Positions 1-13,293 of a stretch of 64,000 bases of DNA are shown piece by piece. The stretch comes from Panagrolaimus kolymaensis (taxonomy: Eukaryota > Nematoda > Chromadorea > Rhabditida > Panagrolaimidae). The stretch lies in assembly GCA_028622995.1 (NCBI GenBank), contig JAJQJQ010000045.1, positions 682,001 to 746,000 on the forward strand, given 5' to 3'. The position numbers and the translations under genes are program-made. Every line of letters starts with the position of its first letter. Within the stretch, counting starts at the first letter, position 1. Under the pieces are notes generated by a model. It was given only the letters and a program-made list of their open reading frames with translations. It had not been told where the DNA came from and did not search any database.

Positions 1-2423
1 AATATAATACAAATTTGATTATTTAATGTGTTGGATGGTAAAGTAATATTTTGTACACTCCACCAATTAATATTTCCAGCTTTTTTTGGAATTTGTGATA
101 TCATTGAAGAACCACCATTATCATCGCTATCTCCACAACTCGTAACTCCAATATCTGTAATATTTGTGCATTGTTCACAAATTACATATATATCATAATC
201 TTCCATAGAAAGTGGCGAACCATTTAAAGGTATTTGAGTTTCAGAATTAACGAGCATTAAATTTGTTATTAAACTTGATTGAACTCGAATTGTTATTTGA
301 TCGATATAATTATATCCTTCACTTATCATTAAAGTCCATGGTGAAGCAGCTGGCGTCGATGAAGTTGTATTAAAACGATATATTTTTGTAAAGTCATTAT
401 TTACTATTATATTACTACCATTTTTATTTATAACACTTTCATCATTTGCATCAATAATATCAATAATAAAATTATTTAAATATGTTGTTGAAGAACTTAA
501 TGAAATTTCTACGCTTACAATACTTTTATCAATATAAAATGTGCTATTCATGGGTGACATAACATTTGTAAGTATATTAATCATTTGCCAATTTGTATCT
601 GTTATAGCTGCAGTAACATTATCTAATTCATTTAATTGTGATAATAAATATTGTCCATCGGTAGCTATGGTAAGTTTACGATAATCTTCAATTGAAGTTG
701 TTGATCCTCCTTCATCATCAAATTTATTGTTGGTTAATGGATTATCCAAATTTTTGTAATTACTTTTTTTAGCAAATAAAAATCCAACATTTTCTCCTGA
801 CATCATAAAACTAATATGTAATGATTTTTGATTAGCAAGGGATACAATGATTGGATATAATTCAGGATTTTTACTATTTGCATCAGTAAAAATATATATA
901 TTTGTTCCTTGTGGAACCGCTCGAACAGTATCCAATAAAGCGCTATAACATTTTTCTGGAGTATCCCCTCCTCCATCCGCTGTTAAAGTTCCAATATAAG
1001 CAACCATATTACTTGCATTAGTAAAAGATAAAACTGGTCCCCAATATGGATCATTAAAAGGAGTCATGAAAAATTTGGATGTTTTATTTGCAGCTTCAAT
1101 AACCATTTTTTGTGCAAATTTTTTTACTGCATCAATTGAATCTGTCATACTTCCAGTTGTATCAATCATTATTGACATTGTTGAAGCTGCATCAAAACCA
1201 ATAAGTTTTCCAAAAAGTTCTTCATCATCAAGGGAAATTCTTAAATCATCTAAATATCGAATGGTGGCTTGAACTGATAAATCTGCAGCAGTTCGATGAA
1301 GATGATAATGGGGAGCAAATATAACAGATGCAGCATCTTTACTTATTCCACCTGTGGGATTAATCGGTGCAAAATCATCGGATAAACCTAAAATAAATAA
1401 AACCTTTTCTTAACTTTTATTTTTTTTATATTTAATTTTTTTTTAAATTTCATATCGATGGCGCTGGGTATAACGAGCTTATCTCAACGTACATTTATTA
1501 CAAGCTTTAAACCATGCAAATATATTCCCTATCAAATTAACTTACCACCATGGCTGCATTTTCCATTTGGAAAAGTTCCTGATGTCGTATATTTAGCTTC
1601 CTTCGAATGATATCCGGATGTTAAATAATTTGTTGCTAAATTATCGATGCATGAATAAATATTATTTTCTTTTCCAAAATAATATAATCGATTACCATAA
1701 TTAGAATAAGCAAAATCAATAGCACGTTGTTCTGTATCAGTAAAATTATGAACACATGGCTTACATGCCGTTGAGGTTCCTCCATTAATATTAACACCAA
1801 GAAGTTCATTAATTCCAATATTAACATTAATTTGTTTATTACCTAATTCAACCCAATTTGTATGACTATAAAAATCTTGTAAAGTATGAATCATAGTTCC
1901 AAGTGCTATGCGTATACTCGTAAAAGATGGATAGGGAGCTTGAATGGCTTTAATTATATTTTGTCGAGAAGTTAATAAAAGAAGATTGGTTTTAGATATA
2001 TATTCTTCCAAATCAAAATGTTCAGTTGGTATCATTTTTATTTGAAGATCTGGAGCATCAACACCTGTTTCAAATTCAAGTTTAATTGCTTCAAGATGAA
2101 CAAGATCATAAGCTACATAAAGCAAACCATCAACTTCATATGACCATTCTAAATATGGACATGGATCATATATAAACGGTTTAGGCCCATTTAAACCATA
2201 ATTGCGTTGAAGAAAATTATATTGTGTAAAGCATAAAGCTGTCGATATTTGAACATCATGAAATTTTGTATCTGTAATAGAAAAGTGAATATTTATTTTT
2301 ATATTTAAAAATAGTTTAAAATATACCTCCAAAAATTGGTAAAAATATTGCAAATTCTTTTGAAGTAGCAAATCCATTGCAGTAACCAACCGCAATCGCA
2401 AAACACAATAAAAGTCCAAACAT
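1..2423 (-). CDS. VWA7/hemicentin-like secreted protein with von Willebrand A domain, 5' part
   Basis: Exons 2423-2327, 2271-1546 and 1387-1 (continuing past the left edge). The phases close exactly at both introns. The ATG at 2423 opens a hydrophobic signal peptide (MFGLLLCFAIAVGYCNGF), so the product should be secreted or surface-bound. Exon 2 carries the N-terminal region typical of VWA7-type proteins, including the motif HTLQDFYSHTNWVELG and many cysteines. Exon 3 begins the VWA domain with the metal-ion-dependent adhesion motif DTTGSM, then an aspartate-rich region (TADGGGDTPEKC) and further beta-sandwich-like sequence with several N-glycosylation sequons. The family is extracellular, with adhesion or matrix roles; the exact ligand is unknown. 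The open frame 1532-2419 starts at a non-ATG codon and reads through the first intron, so it is not the real start. Family assignment is firm; the orthologue is not decided. Confidence 0.85.
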
Positions 2424-3868
2424 TTTCAAAACAAAAAAAACTTCCCTTAAAATTTAATTTGACTTTTTTTCTTTTGTTTTAGCTTGTTTTATGTATGCTT
2501 TTTTCCCTTCAAGTTAACCAACTGCTTTTCTCAAAAAAAGCTTATCAAAAGCTTTTGTTTCGCCTTATAATCATCGTTGTTGTTATAATTGAATAAAACA
2601 CAACAAAAAAAATTAAGGTGTGGCATGATTATTATTTTTTGGGTGCAGCAAATAATAATAAAAAAAGCCTTTCTCTTTTTTTCTTTTGATTTTTTGTTGG
2701 GTTTTTTATTTGATACTAAAAGTAAAAAGAATTAATTCTTGATAATACATACAATAAAATTTCTTATCAAGCTTTTTATGCGAATCTCGTAAAAAGGAGT
2801 TAACAAAGTTCACTAATTAAAAAAATTTCTGAAGAAGAAAAAAGAAAGCTCAAACAAAAGTTTTTATTTTCACGTTATTAAAATGTGATTTACCAACTAT
2901 CAAATTGTTTATTTAAAATAAATGAAAATACAAACATAATCATTTATTTAATTACTTACATATACAAATAAAATACAAAAAATTAAAGAACATCGCATTT
3001 GAAAAGAAAAAAGAAGAAAAATGAATTTGCGCTGATCATCTTTTTTTTCAATGGTTGAATGCTTTTTTTCTGAAGAGTGTAATGTTTTTAGAAAGTACCA
3101 AAAATGAACGAAAACCAAATTCATTGCTTTCAAATTTCAGGAATGCACGCAGCAAGCAAGTAAGAAAGTTGAAATGAAACGAAAAAGATTTCTCGAAAAA
3201 AAGTGTAAGTGAAAAAAATGTTTGAATGAATGATCAAATTTTGGGTTATGTAAATTTTTTTACAATGAAAAAAGGAAGATTGCTTTCTTCGCATGAGTGT
3301 AATTATTTTTTAGTTCCAGTAAAATTGCATTTATTTTTATTGCTGCCTATAATTTTGTTGCATTGTAAAAAACTTAATTAACACGCATGCTTACAACACA
3401 TTTATTTTTAATTTTGTATCAAGGAGAGAATGTGGTGATAAACGATCTAAATCTTATGAAAATTTATCTGAAGCTTATTGCTATTCTTTTTTAATTTCAC
3501 AAAAACTCAAAAATGATAACCCTTTTTATTGCACAAATTTACAAACTTTTAAATCTAAAAATAAAACATAATCCAAAAATTAGTAATAAATATAAAATAT
3601 AACATAAACTACATAGTTAATACCAAAAGAATAAAAATATTATCACAGTTAGAAAAAAAAGCAAAAATAGAAAGTGAAATTAAATTTTTTTTGTTTGTTG
3701 AATATTCAAGACCAGAAAGACCCATTAAAAAATATATATAATAAAAATATTCAATCAAGCAACAACAACAACATCGAAGAATAATAATAATGAAATAATT
3801 ATAATTGCGTAAACGGGCAAGAAGAAATGATGATGAGTAATGTTAATGGAATGAATGTGTGTGTATTA
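2424..3868. other. intergenic, AT-rich, no gene seen
   Basis: About 1.4 kb between the start of the VWA7-like gene and the stop of the golgin gene. It holds poly-A/T runs and short simple repeats. It should contain the upstream region of the VWA gene and the 3' end of the golgin gene. No open frame here has splice support or a recognisable product. Confidence 0.6.
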
Positions 3869-6318
3869 TTAAACAATATTAGACCATAGGAAACTTGTCC
3901 ATCCAGGATTATCTTCGCCGGTTGATGAGAAAGAAGATTCTAAAAAGCAATGAAAGTTTTAAGGAACGAGTTTCCACATTCTCAAGAGCCACCGATAAAT
4001 TTTTTTTACCTTTAATATAATCATTAATACTTGTAACTTCTTCTGGACTCAAACGTAGCATGGTTATAAGAACGGGTAAAAGTTGTTGACGTTCATCATT
4101 CACTTTGGGTGGAGAAAGGAATTTCATAACAACATTTTTGAGATATTCACTATTCTTCGATGTATGTTGTTCACGTTCAACATTTCTTTCAAGACGACGA
4201 ATTTCTTCTTTTAAAATTTTTATTTGTTCCACCAATTTTGAATTCGTGTCTTCCATATCATTGAGAAGTTCGCGAGTGTGGGATAATTGCTTTTCAATTG
4301 CTTCATATTCTTCAATGGTATAAAAATCGATGGATGGTCGGGAAGCCAAATCATCAAATGCTGAAATAGTTCGAGGTCCACCACCACCATTAATGGTCAT
4401 TTGATCATCACTTGCATCATTGATGACATCTTGAAGTGAACGAAGATCATCTTCATCATTATTATCATGATCAAGGCCAGGTGGATTTGTTATTGGACCA
4501 TTGGACATAGGTGAAGTAACAATTGAATGTGATTCATGTGCAAAATTGATAGGTTGAGGAAACTTTTGCCGCCGAGGAATTCGAATTGGAGTTAATGCTC
4601 GAGGAGTTGTTGAAGAAGCAGGTTGCTGAGAAGCGACTAAATTTCGATATTCTTCCATTTTCTGCATCAACTCCCGATTCTTTTCTTCTAATTCCGCATT
4701 TTGTCGATTAAAACTTTCTATCAATCGATTTTTATCTTCCGTGGCTTGTTCAACGGTTCGATTTAAATTCTTTTGAAGGATTTCTTTATCCGTGTAAGCT
4801 TGACGAAGTCGAAATTCATAATCGGATTCTGCTCTTCTTCGTTCTTCTAATCCGCGATTTCGTAAAGAATTGAGAGAATGTTGGGCATCTTCTAATTCTC
4901 CTTTAATATTCTTTGCATAATCTTGACTTGATCGAAGCTCATCTTCTAAGTATGAACAGCGTTCTCTAAAAATTTGTTAATTGATTTTAGTAACTAATAA
5001 CTAACTTGGCTGTTTGGTAAACCAAAAATAATTAAAACTGAAGATTTGGAAATTAATTGTTAAAACTCACGTAAGTTGAGTAATCTTCTCATTTCGACTA
5101 TTCAAACTTCGAATGAGTTCATCAATTTCCATTTTCCCGCTACTTGAAGATGTTAATGATGCTTCTTTACTTTGTTCTTCATTTTTTTGTTTTAACACAT
5201 ATTCCGCTCGCTCTTTAAAAGTGCTATGTTCATTTTTGAGATTATCGTAACTTTGTTGAAGAGATTCTAAATCACTTTTAAGTCGGCGAACTTCGGAAGT
5301 TTTTTCTGTGACATATCTTTGCTGATCCATGGATTCTTCACGAAATCTTTTTAGTTGCATATTTAATTTTGCGATTTCAAGATCGCATTCAGCTCGAATT
5401 TGTTGGGATTGAAGAGTCAAGGATTGAGCTTCCTTGGAATTTTCGGAAAGAATTGTTTGTTGCTCTAAATTAGGGAAATTAGTCTGTCTGGCTTTTAAAA
5501 AGGAAAATAAAAATTTTTGCTTACCATCGAGATCTTTCTGTAATTTAGCTGCTAAAGTTTTAGCTTCTTTCATTTGTTGAAGAGCTTCTTCCTTTTCTTG
5601 AAGCAACTTATCACTTCGAGTTGATAAATCCCGAACCATTTCGTCTTTTTGCTTTTGGCCTTCTTTTTGATTCTCTAATTGTTTTTTTAATTCAGCACAG
5701 CTGTTTTTATAATCATCCAATTCCATGGACATCATCTCGCTTCCAGAATCATTACCAATTTTTTCTTCCAAATTTTTACATTTTTCTTCCAAACTTTTGA
5801 TTCTTTCTTGATACTCTTCTGCTTGTTTCTTTGATTCCTTTGATGCAAATGCTTGCTTTTTTAATAATGCAAGTAAATGCTCACGTGGAAGAGTATCAAG
5901 CTAAAAAAAAGGGTTCTTTAGCAAAGCTATCTTCTATATATTCTGGGAATCTTACTTTTGAGGTTGGTCCAGCAGCAGCTGTTGCTGCTTTTGTCTTTGG
6001 CTTTCCCGATCCAATTAATTCATTTAATGGGGATTTTGTTGCTTCTCTTGGTGTTGGATCAATTAATAAATGTTCAGTATCGGATGATGAATCGTTTAAA
6101 GGCTCTTTATGAGCTTCAACATTCGTTATATTTCCATCATCAATTATTCCATTTAATGGAGATTTTGGGGCTTCAAGTGTTGATGGATCTTTAGTAGCAC
6201 TTTCAGTTCTTTCTCCACTCACATCATTTAGTAATTTTATTGTTGATTTTGAAGCAAATTCTTCAATATCCGATGCTTGATTGGAATCACTTAAAGGCAC
6301 ATCATTTCCATCCGCCAT
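3869..6318 (-). CDS. GRIP-domain golgin (trans-Golgi coiled-coil tether, GCC88-like)
   Basis: Five exons, 6318-5956, 5900-5525, 5464-5071, 4965-4010 and 3939-3869, join in phase to 719 codons. Residues 1-120 are an acidic, Ser/Pro-rich region with repeated KSPLN motifs. Residues of about 125-640 are heptad-rich coiled coil (long E/K/Q/L stretches), broken by a basic Pro-rich linker. The C-terminus is a GRIP domain from about residue 648: NSEYLKNVVMKFLS, then ERQQLLPVL and LRLSPEE, with the invariant tyrosine present. The last small exon supplies the aromatic tail GWTSFLWSNIV. GRIP domains bind Arl1-GTP and place the protein on trans-Golgi membranes, where it tethers endosome-derived vesicles. 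The domain wording is nearest to GCC1/GCC88, but golgin-97 type is possible. An acceptor-like TTATTTTTAG lies five bases before the ATG, suggesting trans-splicing. Confidence 0.88.
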
Positions 6319-7656
6319 AGCGGCTAAAAATAACGAATGATTAATTATAAGATATATATATCTTAAGCACGTTTAGATGGGAAATGTATTATGCAATTTT
6401 ATATTTAAAAAATTAATAAAAAAAATAAATTCAAGAAGGTTCTAATCCAAAGAGTAAAGCATTATTATTATTTCAATATTTGTGACACGATTTTTTATTT
6501 CTGGATTTTACGTGTGGAATTTTGTTTGTCGCATTATGCCAATAAAGATTTGAATGAGGTTAAAATTTTTTTATTTACATATTAGCTGCAGGATGTTGTT
6601 AAATATTTTCTATAAAAAAAAACATTATTAAATTTTAAGTTTTTGGTGATTTTACCGACACAGTTACAGTATTCATTAAATAAAAAATTTTGTGAATAAA
6701 ATTTTTATGTTTCAGCTGCTATGTTTCTTTAATTTTTAGAAATACTTTTCGCATATTTTTTTTGCTAATAAAAAAGTTTGATTTTTCATATACTTTTTTT
6801 TTAAAATAATCAATGGAAATCACCAAACTTTTACTTTAGCCTCAATCGTTTCATTTGTTTAAGGAACTTTTGTTTTATTAATAAATTTTTTTTGAAGATT
6901 ACTTATTTTTAATTTCTTTCTGACAATACATATTTGTCTAAACAGTTTAAGAAACAAAATTTTTATAATTCGAATTTGGCTTTTTGCTTTGCTTGTGGAT
7001 TACTGAATCAAACCTTTTTTTCATTTCCTTTTTTAGAAAAGAAACTCTGTCAAAAAAAAATAAAACAATCGCATTTTAGTAAATTATTTTATAATAGAAA
7101 TCTAATTAAATACCTTGTGATTATTAAATAATATATATAATTTTAAATCGAATATAAAAAAGTGGAGAACAGATAAAAAATAAACAAACAAACATAAAAA
7201 TTAAAAAAAGTAAAATAATGGCGCGAAGAATTGAGATAAAGCCAATCGTCGCAAAAAAAGAAAAGAAAATTTTTTTTCAGGGATAAAAAAACATTGTTGT
7301 CAAATGATAAATGATGATATAATAATTCCATTTTTAGAAACAAACCAAATATAAAAAAGAGATTAAAGAAAAAATAATAAAAAATGAGAGAGAATTGTTT
7401 TTCACCGGAATAAAGAAAGGTAGAAATTAATAAAAAAAAATGATAACTATCCATCCAACCAAAAAAAATTGAAGGTATGTATTTACAAAAAGTTAAAAAA
7501 AATTGTATTTAAAAATGATATTATTTTTTTTTTCGGAAGTAAAAATGAGTAAATGAAAATAAACAAAAATTGATAATAATTTGCAAAAATTTGTTACTAT
7601 CATTAATTTTTCATTTTCACGACAAAAAAAGTTTTAAAATAAATGCTTTCTTATTA
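6319..7656. other. intergenic, AT-rich, no gene seen
   Basis: About 1.3 kb of A/T runs between the golgin start and the histone deacetylase stop. It probably contains the golgin upstream region and the deacetylase 3' UTR. Open frames at 6934-7131 and 7143-7454 are Phe/Lys/Asn-rich translations of low-complexity DNA and have no splice partners. Confidence 0.6.
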
Positions 7657-10600
7657 TTATGAATGAACCGTGAGAGAACTAAATCGTTGAGAAATTGTTT
7701 GCCAATGATATTCCGATGCATTAAGGCCTTGAAGCCCCGTCAAACAAGGCCATTGAGTTTTATGAACGGCGATAACCTTTTGAATGGTATCTTGAGCGGC
7801 TTGATTTGGAATGGCTTCAAGATGATCCGAATTAAGCCTTGATAAATCTCCACCATCTCCACAAAGGGCCTGAAAAAAATAAAAAAATAAAATGAAAAAA
7901 TATATTTGGGATATTTTTTTTATTTAAAGGAATTTGAGTGAAACAGACGACGACTTACATTTACACATTCTTCAGCTGAATCACAAATTGAAGGTAAATC
8001 ATACCCGCCTTCCAAAGATAAAACCACTCGACCATTAGCATAATTTAATAATGTCTTTGTAAAATAACCAAATATTTGTGGCGATAATTCGTAGCTAAAA
8101 TTTTCGAATATTGGTAAAGGGTTTATTTATTAGCTTCAAATGGAGAAAATAATGGTGCATAGAATCTCGAAACAAAATTTTACATTGAATCGCTTTGCGA
8201 AAATATTTTTTAAAGAATTTTTCATCAATTTATTTTTAGTATTTTACTACGAATATGCATTTTAGAATTTCATCACAAATTTTTTTTCTAATCCCAGAAA
8301 TTTCAAAACCTTTAACCTTTTTAGCCAAAAGTTTTAATTTTATTTAATGAATTTTTTTGATTTTGATTTAAAAAATTTAAATATCCAAAAAAAATTTGTG
8401 GTAAGAATCCCCGACATTAAGTAAAATATTTTAATTTCATCCAAAATTTTTTGCAATTCAAAAAAATTTTACTTACCCTCCAAGCGCCGCTGAATGGCCT
8501 TTAGTTGCATCAAAACCAGCGGAAACAAAAATAAAATCAGGTTTAAATGAATCCAACAAAGGTAAAACAATAACTCTCCAAGCAGCTAAATATTCTGGAT
8601 CACCCATTATATCTCCACTAAATGGAATATTTACTGTATAACCTTTACCCGCATCTTTGCCCGTTTCTGTAACCGCTCCAGTGCCAGGAAAAAAATTTCC
8701 ATTATCATGTCGATGCAAAGAAATATAAAGCACCGAAGGATCAGATTCAAAACAAAGTTGTGTGCCATTTCCATGATGGACATCCCAATCAATAATCGCA
8801 ATTTTTTCACATAAATTTGAATATTTTGTTTGAAGATTTTTAGTTGCAATTGAAACATTATTAAAATAACAAAAACCCATAGCTTGTTCCCTTTCAGCAT
8901 GATGCCCAGGAGGTCGAATGCATGCAAAACCATTTTTTATTTTTCCTTCAATAACTTGAGTGGATAATTCTATTATGGAGCCAACAGCCACTCGAATTGC
9001 CAGTTGAGTATTAGCATCATTAAAATATGTATCTGAATCCACTCCAATTCCGCCACATGGAAGTTGAACAAAACTTTTTAGAGGTAATTCAGATGGATCC
9101 AATTTTAAGCATGCGGTTGGAGAAACAGCAAAAAATGTTACATATGTTGGTGAATGAACTAATTTTAACATTTCCAATGAAGCTTTTTTCATGGATATTC
9201 TTTCACATTGATCCACCAATCCACATTCTTGTAGCCTAGCCCAAATGGAATGAACCCTACCGCCATGTTCGACGTGATTTTGATTTTCCCCGCATAAACA
9301 TTGGTGCTTTGACATTGCTGCATCGTATGCTAATCCAGTCTTTAACGAATCATGACTATTCCTTAATTGTCCAAGTCCAGAAGCTTCCGATAAAGCTTGC
9401 AATCGTTGATTAATGCTTTCCATAAGTTGCTCATCTTCAGGTTCTTCACGAACCAAAGATTTTCGTCTTAAAACCAAATCCCTCAATTGTTGTTTCAAAA
9501 GTGAAGGATATCCACCAATGGGCAATGGAGAGGAAAGCGTTCGACTATCAAATTTTACTGTTGGTCGGTTGCTACTTATTGACGAACCTTCACCGCCTAA
9601 AAAAAGAAAGGATTAAGTTATAGCTTTAGTTTTTATGGGTTTATTTTTGTCACAAAATTTTTTTTTTAAAAGTCTCCAAAAATTTTTGAAATTAAAATTC
9701 TTTAATTTATAATTTTAAAAAACTTGCAAAAATCGATTTAAAAAAATTTTTTAGTTTCGCTGCAAAGCTCCCTGTTTCTTTATTTTATAATTTTTTTCTT
9801 CACAATCTTTTTATTAGTTTTTTAGCTATTCTCTTGCCTAATATTTTTTCTCCAAAAGACCAAAATAATTTTTAAAAGTGACATCAAAAAAATTAAATTT
9901 TGTCCATATTGGATTTTTTTTTTCAAAGCAGACTTTTATTATTTATTTTTAGATACTTTTCTCCATTTTTAAAATGACTTTTTTGCATTTTAATATTTTT
10001 TCTTTAAAATTAAAAGGTTAAATTATTAAAATTTAAAAACATAAAAAAGCAAAAATCATTTTTGTTTAAAAGCAGTGGTGTCCTTTTATAAATAAATATA
10101 GTTGGATTGATTCTAAGAAATGCTTTTTTTGTTGCAATTTGCGAGAGAAAAAAATATGAGAGACTTTGTGACAAAAAATAATGAGTAACTCAATTTTTTG
10201 AGCTTTGGTGTTTTTTTTCTTTCGGGAAAGTTTTTTATTTTTTATTTTAAAAGGGATAATTTGGAAAGCTTTAAGTTTTTTTTATTTCTGCATGAAGAGG
10301 CAATTTTAAATTAATAAGATACTAAACTAAAAAAATATTTTATTTTACAGAGGCATAAAGCATGAGTCTTAAAAATGCACCTAAAATGTCCCAAAAAGTT
10401 CCCAAATTTTCAAGTTTAACAATGTTATTTTGTTTTAAAGTAAAAAAACAAAATATAATAAATTTTGTTAAATTATTCAAAAAAAATTGTCTTGACGCAA
10501 AAAATTTTTTTACTTTTAAGCCTTACATCGATTTTATGTTTTTTGAGCGGAATTTTATTTTATAAATATAAATTTAATTTCTTAAAATAAAACTTTTTTA

Positions 10601-13293
10601 CCAATACTTTTTTATTGATTTTTGGGTTTCACGATGAATGCGATTTTTATATTTTTAAAGTTCCACTAAACACAAAAATTAAGCCCAACACTTACCATCA
10701 TCATTTCCAACACCACCTCCTTGTTGTTGTTGCTGCTGCTGTGGATCAGAAATAGAATTAGGAATTAATTGATTTTTAAGCAGCGAAGGCATAGATAAAA
10801 ATGATGTAAGAGCAGATTGTAACATAAAATTAGTATAATCTATTTGTAATTGATCTAATCCATGGCAAAGATTAGGTAACGATGGAGAAGGCATCATCAT
10901 TAAATTTGCTGGAAATAATGGTAATAATTGACTTGTTGAAATTGCTTGAGTTAATGGAGTTTCAATAGGTGAACCAAGTAAATTTTCAAATTGCAATGAA
11001 TCACTATCACATCTTTGTAATTGCCTATGTTGTTGTTGTTGGGGAGTTGATGAAGATGCAGGGGGTTGTTGAGATAAAAATGGATTATTATTATTATTAT
11101 TTCCATTATTTGTTGTACCTCCATTTGCAGAAGATGATTGAGGATTTTGTGATGATGATGAAGAGGTTTGCTGCTGCTGTTGAAGTTGTTGAGCAATGGG
11201 TGAAGAACCTTTATTTAATAATCTTGCTCGCAAACGCATTTTTAAATTTGGTTCTGAATTTACTTTACGTAATTGGAATTCACTCATTTGCCCTCCTGCA
11301 TTTAGTTGTTGTTGGTTATGATTATTAGCAGACGATGGAAGAGGATATGGTTCAAAATGGGATGTTCCAGAAGTGGAAGAATTTTGATGTCGATTATTTG
11401 AAGCAGACGAGTTTGAAGATTGCTGTTGTTGAATAGCTGCAGCAGCAAGTTGTTGAATTAAATCATTACCATTATTTGGTGGAATCCATGTTAAACTTCC
11501 TGTCGTCGTCGTCCCTGTTGTATTCAATGTGGATGAAGATGTTGTTTGAGCTCCATTCGAATTTGTCGTCGTCCCTCCACCACTGGGTTGAGTTAAATTA
11601 GTTTGTGATCCTGATGACGAACCACTAGAACCAAGTCGTTGTTGTTTTTGTTTTTTTGTAGCTATCATATTTTTTAGCCTATCTCTTGTATGCTGACTTA
11701 TGGTGGAACCTGATCCACTTAAAGTTCGCCGATTTCGAATTGCTGAAGGTGTGGAGGGCGCAGTTTTATCATTTCCATTTCCATTGTTGCTACTATTCGA
11801 AATTAATTGTGGAATATTCGTTGACGAAGTGGATTGCATTTCAATATCTGAATTATTTTCCTGTGATAATTGAGATTGTAAATTAGCAAATTGTTGAGCT
11901 TGTTGAGTTAAAGTTAATTGAATTAATGATTGTAAATATTCGTTATTAACCAAATTTGATGCGGTTAAAGGTGAAAGAGGCTGATTTAAATTTTGAGAAT
12001 TTGAGGTTGATGCCCCGGATGATGAAGCTGTAGCTGAGGATGTTGCAGCTGCTGCAGCAGTTAATAATTCAGCGTGTTTACGTTGATATATCTGGAAAAA
12101 ATATATATATAAATTTTAAGCTAAGTAAAAAAAAGTAAAACAGAGAGATGGGAATAAATAAATAAATTAATATATTCTTAATTGATTTTTTTGTTGTTTT
12201 GCTAAAAACACGAGCTTCTAATTACCAACGAAAAAAAAACTTTAAAGCTTTTTTATTTTTCTCTTCCTATTATCAATTCTCCAGGGAATTAAATAAAATA
12301 TTTAAAAATAAAAAATAAATTCTTTTTGACTACAACCTTTTTTATTTTTAATATTTTGTTTTATGTTTCAAAAACAAAACAAAAAAATATATTTTATTAA
12401 AATAAAAAATCAATAGTTAAAAAAATTTATTCCACTGACATTTTTTCTCTCTTTTTCTTCGGAATTAGATTTTTTTGATTTTTGAAAAATATATCGTTAA
12501 AAATAAAAATAAAATTGATTGAAAAATAATATAAAAAAAAAATGAGAGGCGGGGAAGCAACAACAAAAGACGACGATGAAAAAAATTCTATGACATCGAA
12601 TGATTGTGAAAAGTTTAATTTTTAATATACAATATTTTTTACGAACCAAAAAAATGGGAGAGAAGAGGAAGAGGAAGGAAGGACGTCGCCGATGGTTTTT
12701 TTTCTTCTCTATCAGACGTCATCGTCATCGATTCATAATAGGGAAAAGGTGAATATATTTTTTTTTTTGCACTTTGTATGTTTAATAATGTTAAAAAGAT
12801 GATGGAGAAAGAAAGAGAGAACAAAAAGTTATTTAATAGTTTATTTTTGGTTTTAATTTTTTTCTTCTTTTTGTTGTTGAAAAGATTGATGAAAGTGTAA
12901 AAAAGTTTTTTTTTTGTTTTTAGAAATTAGTTTTTAAGAAACTTAAGTTTTGGAATTTTTGAAATTTGGGACAAACAAAAAATCCGGCAATAAAGTAAAA
13001 GAAAATTTAAGAAAAATACGGATTGAAAAAAATTAACTTATTTGCTTTCTGATTTAGCTTCTCCAAATTTCGCCATTTTTTATGTTTTGAAAAAAGCTAA
13101 CCTCTTGTAAAAATGCTAAACGTTGATCAAATGCTAATGGAATATCCATATTATTTGTTGTTGTTGTTGTTGAATCATCCATATTCATTGTTGTTGAATT
13201 TGAGGCTGATGAAGCTGCTGCTAATGCCGCAGATAATGGTAAAGAATTTGTGCTTGCTATCGTTGTGTGAATTGGTATACTATTATCTTCCAT
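7657..13293 (-). CDS. hda-4: class IIa histone deacetylase (HDAC4/5/7/9 type)
   Basis: Five exons, 13293-13102, 12091-10696, 9596-8477, 8094-7959 and 7869-7657, join in phase to 1018 codons, close to the human HDAC4 length. The N-terminal half is rich in Gln, Ser, Asn and Thr. It carries a MEF2-binding helix near residue 198 (RDRLKNMIATKKQKQ) and a 14-3-3/nuclear-localisation motif near residue 345 (LRKVNSEPNLK) followed by a basic stretch. The deacetylase domain starts near residue 620. It shows GGRVHSIWARL, the histidine pair in RPPGHHAER, the zinc ligands in DWDVHHGNG, and SAGFDATKGH. The catalytic-position residue is tyrosine (LEGGYDL, about residue 932), not the histidine of vertebrate class IIa enzymes. 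The enzyme should act in the nucleus as a signal-regulated MEF2 corepressor that shuttles on phosphorylation. The Q/S-rich exon might look like a separate gene, but its phase and motifs join it to the catalytic exons. Confidence 0.93.
8095..8476. other. hda-4 intron, nothing recognised
   Basis: A 382-nt intron between the exon encoding the SAGFDATKGH motif and the exon carrying the catalytic tyrosine. The donor GTAAGT and acceptor TTTTAG are clear. The interior is AT-rich, with no repeat or gene seen. Confidence 0.7.
9597..10695. other. hda-4 intron of 1.1 kb, no gene seen
   Basis: This intron separates the Gln-rich regulatory exon from the catalytic exon. It is made of T and A runs. The small plus-strand open frame at 10362-10565 is Lys/Phe/Asn-rich and has no support. 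No mobile element ends were found. Confidence 0.65.
12092..13101. other. first coding intron of hda-4, no gene seen
   Basis: About 1.0 kb between the first 64 codons and the Gln-rich exon of the deacetylase gene. It is AT-rich, with a few GA-rich and GAC-rich patches near 12550-12720. Alternative first exons or internal promoters are possible in a gene of this kind, but nothing in the sequence proves one. Confidence 0.6.

Noticed and set aside
10951..11328. Open frames rich in His, Ile, Val or Tyr on both strands within the hda-4 Gln/Asn-rich exon
   Set aside because: They are shadow frames of trinucleotide-rich coding DNA.
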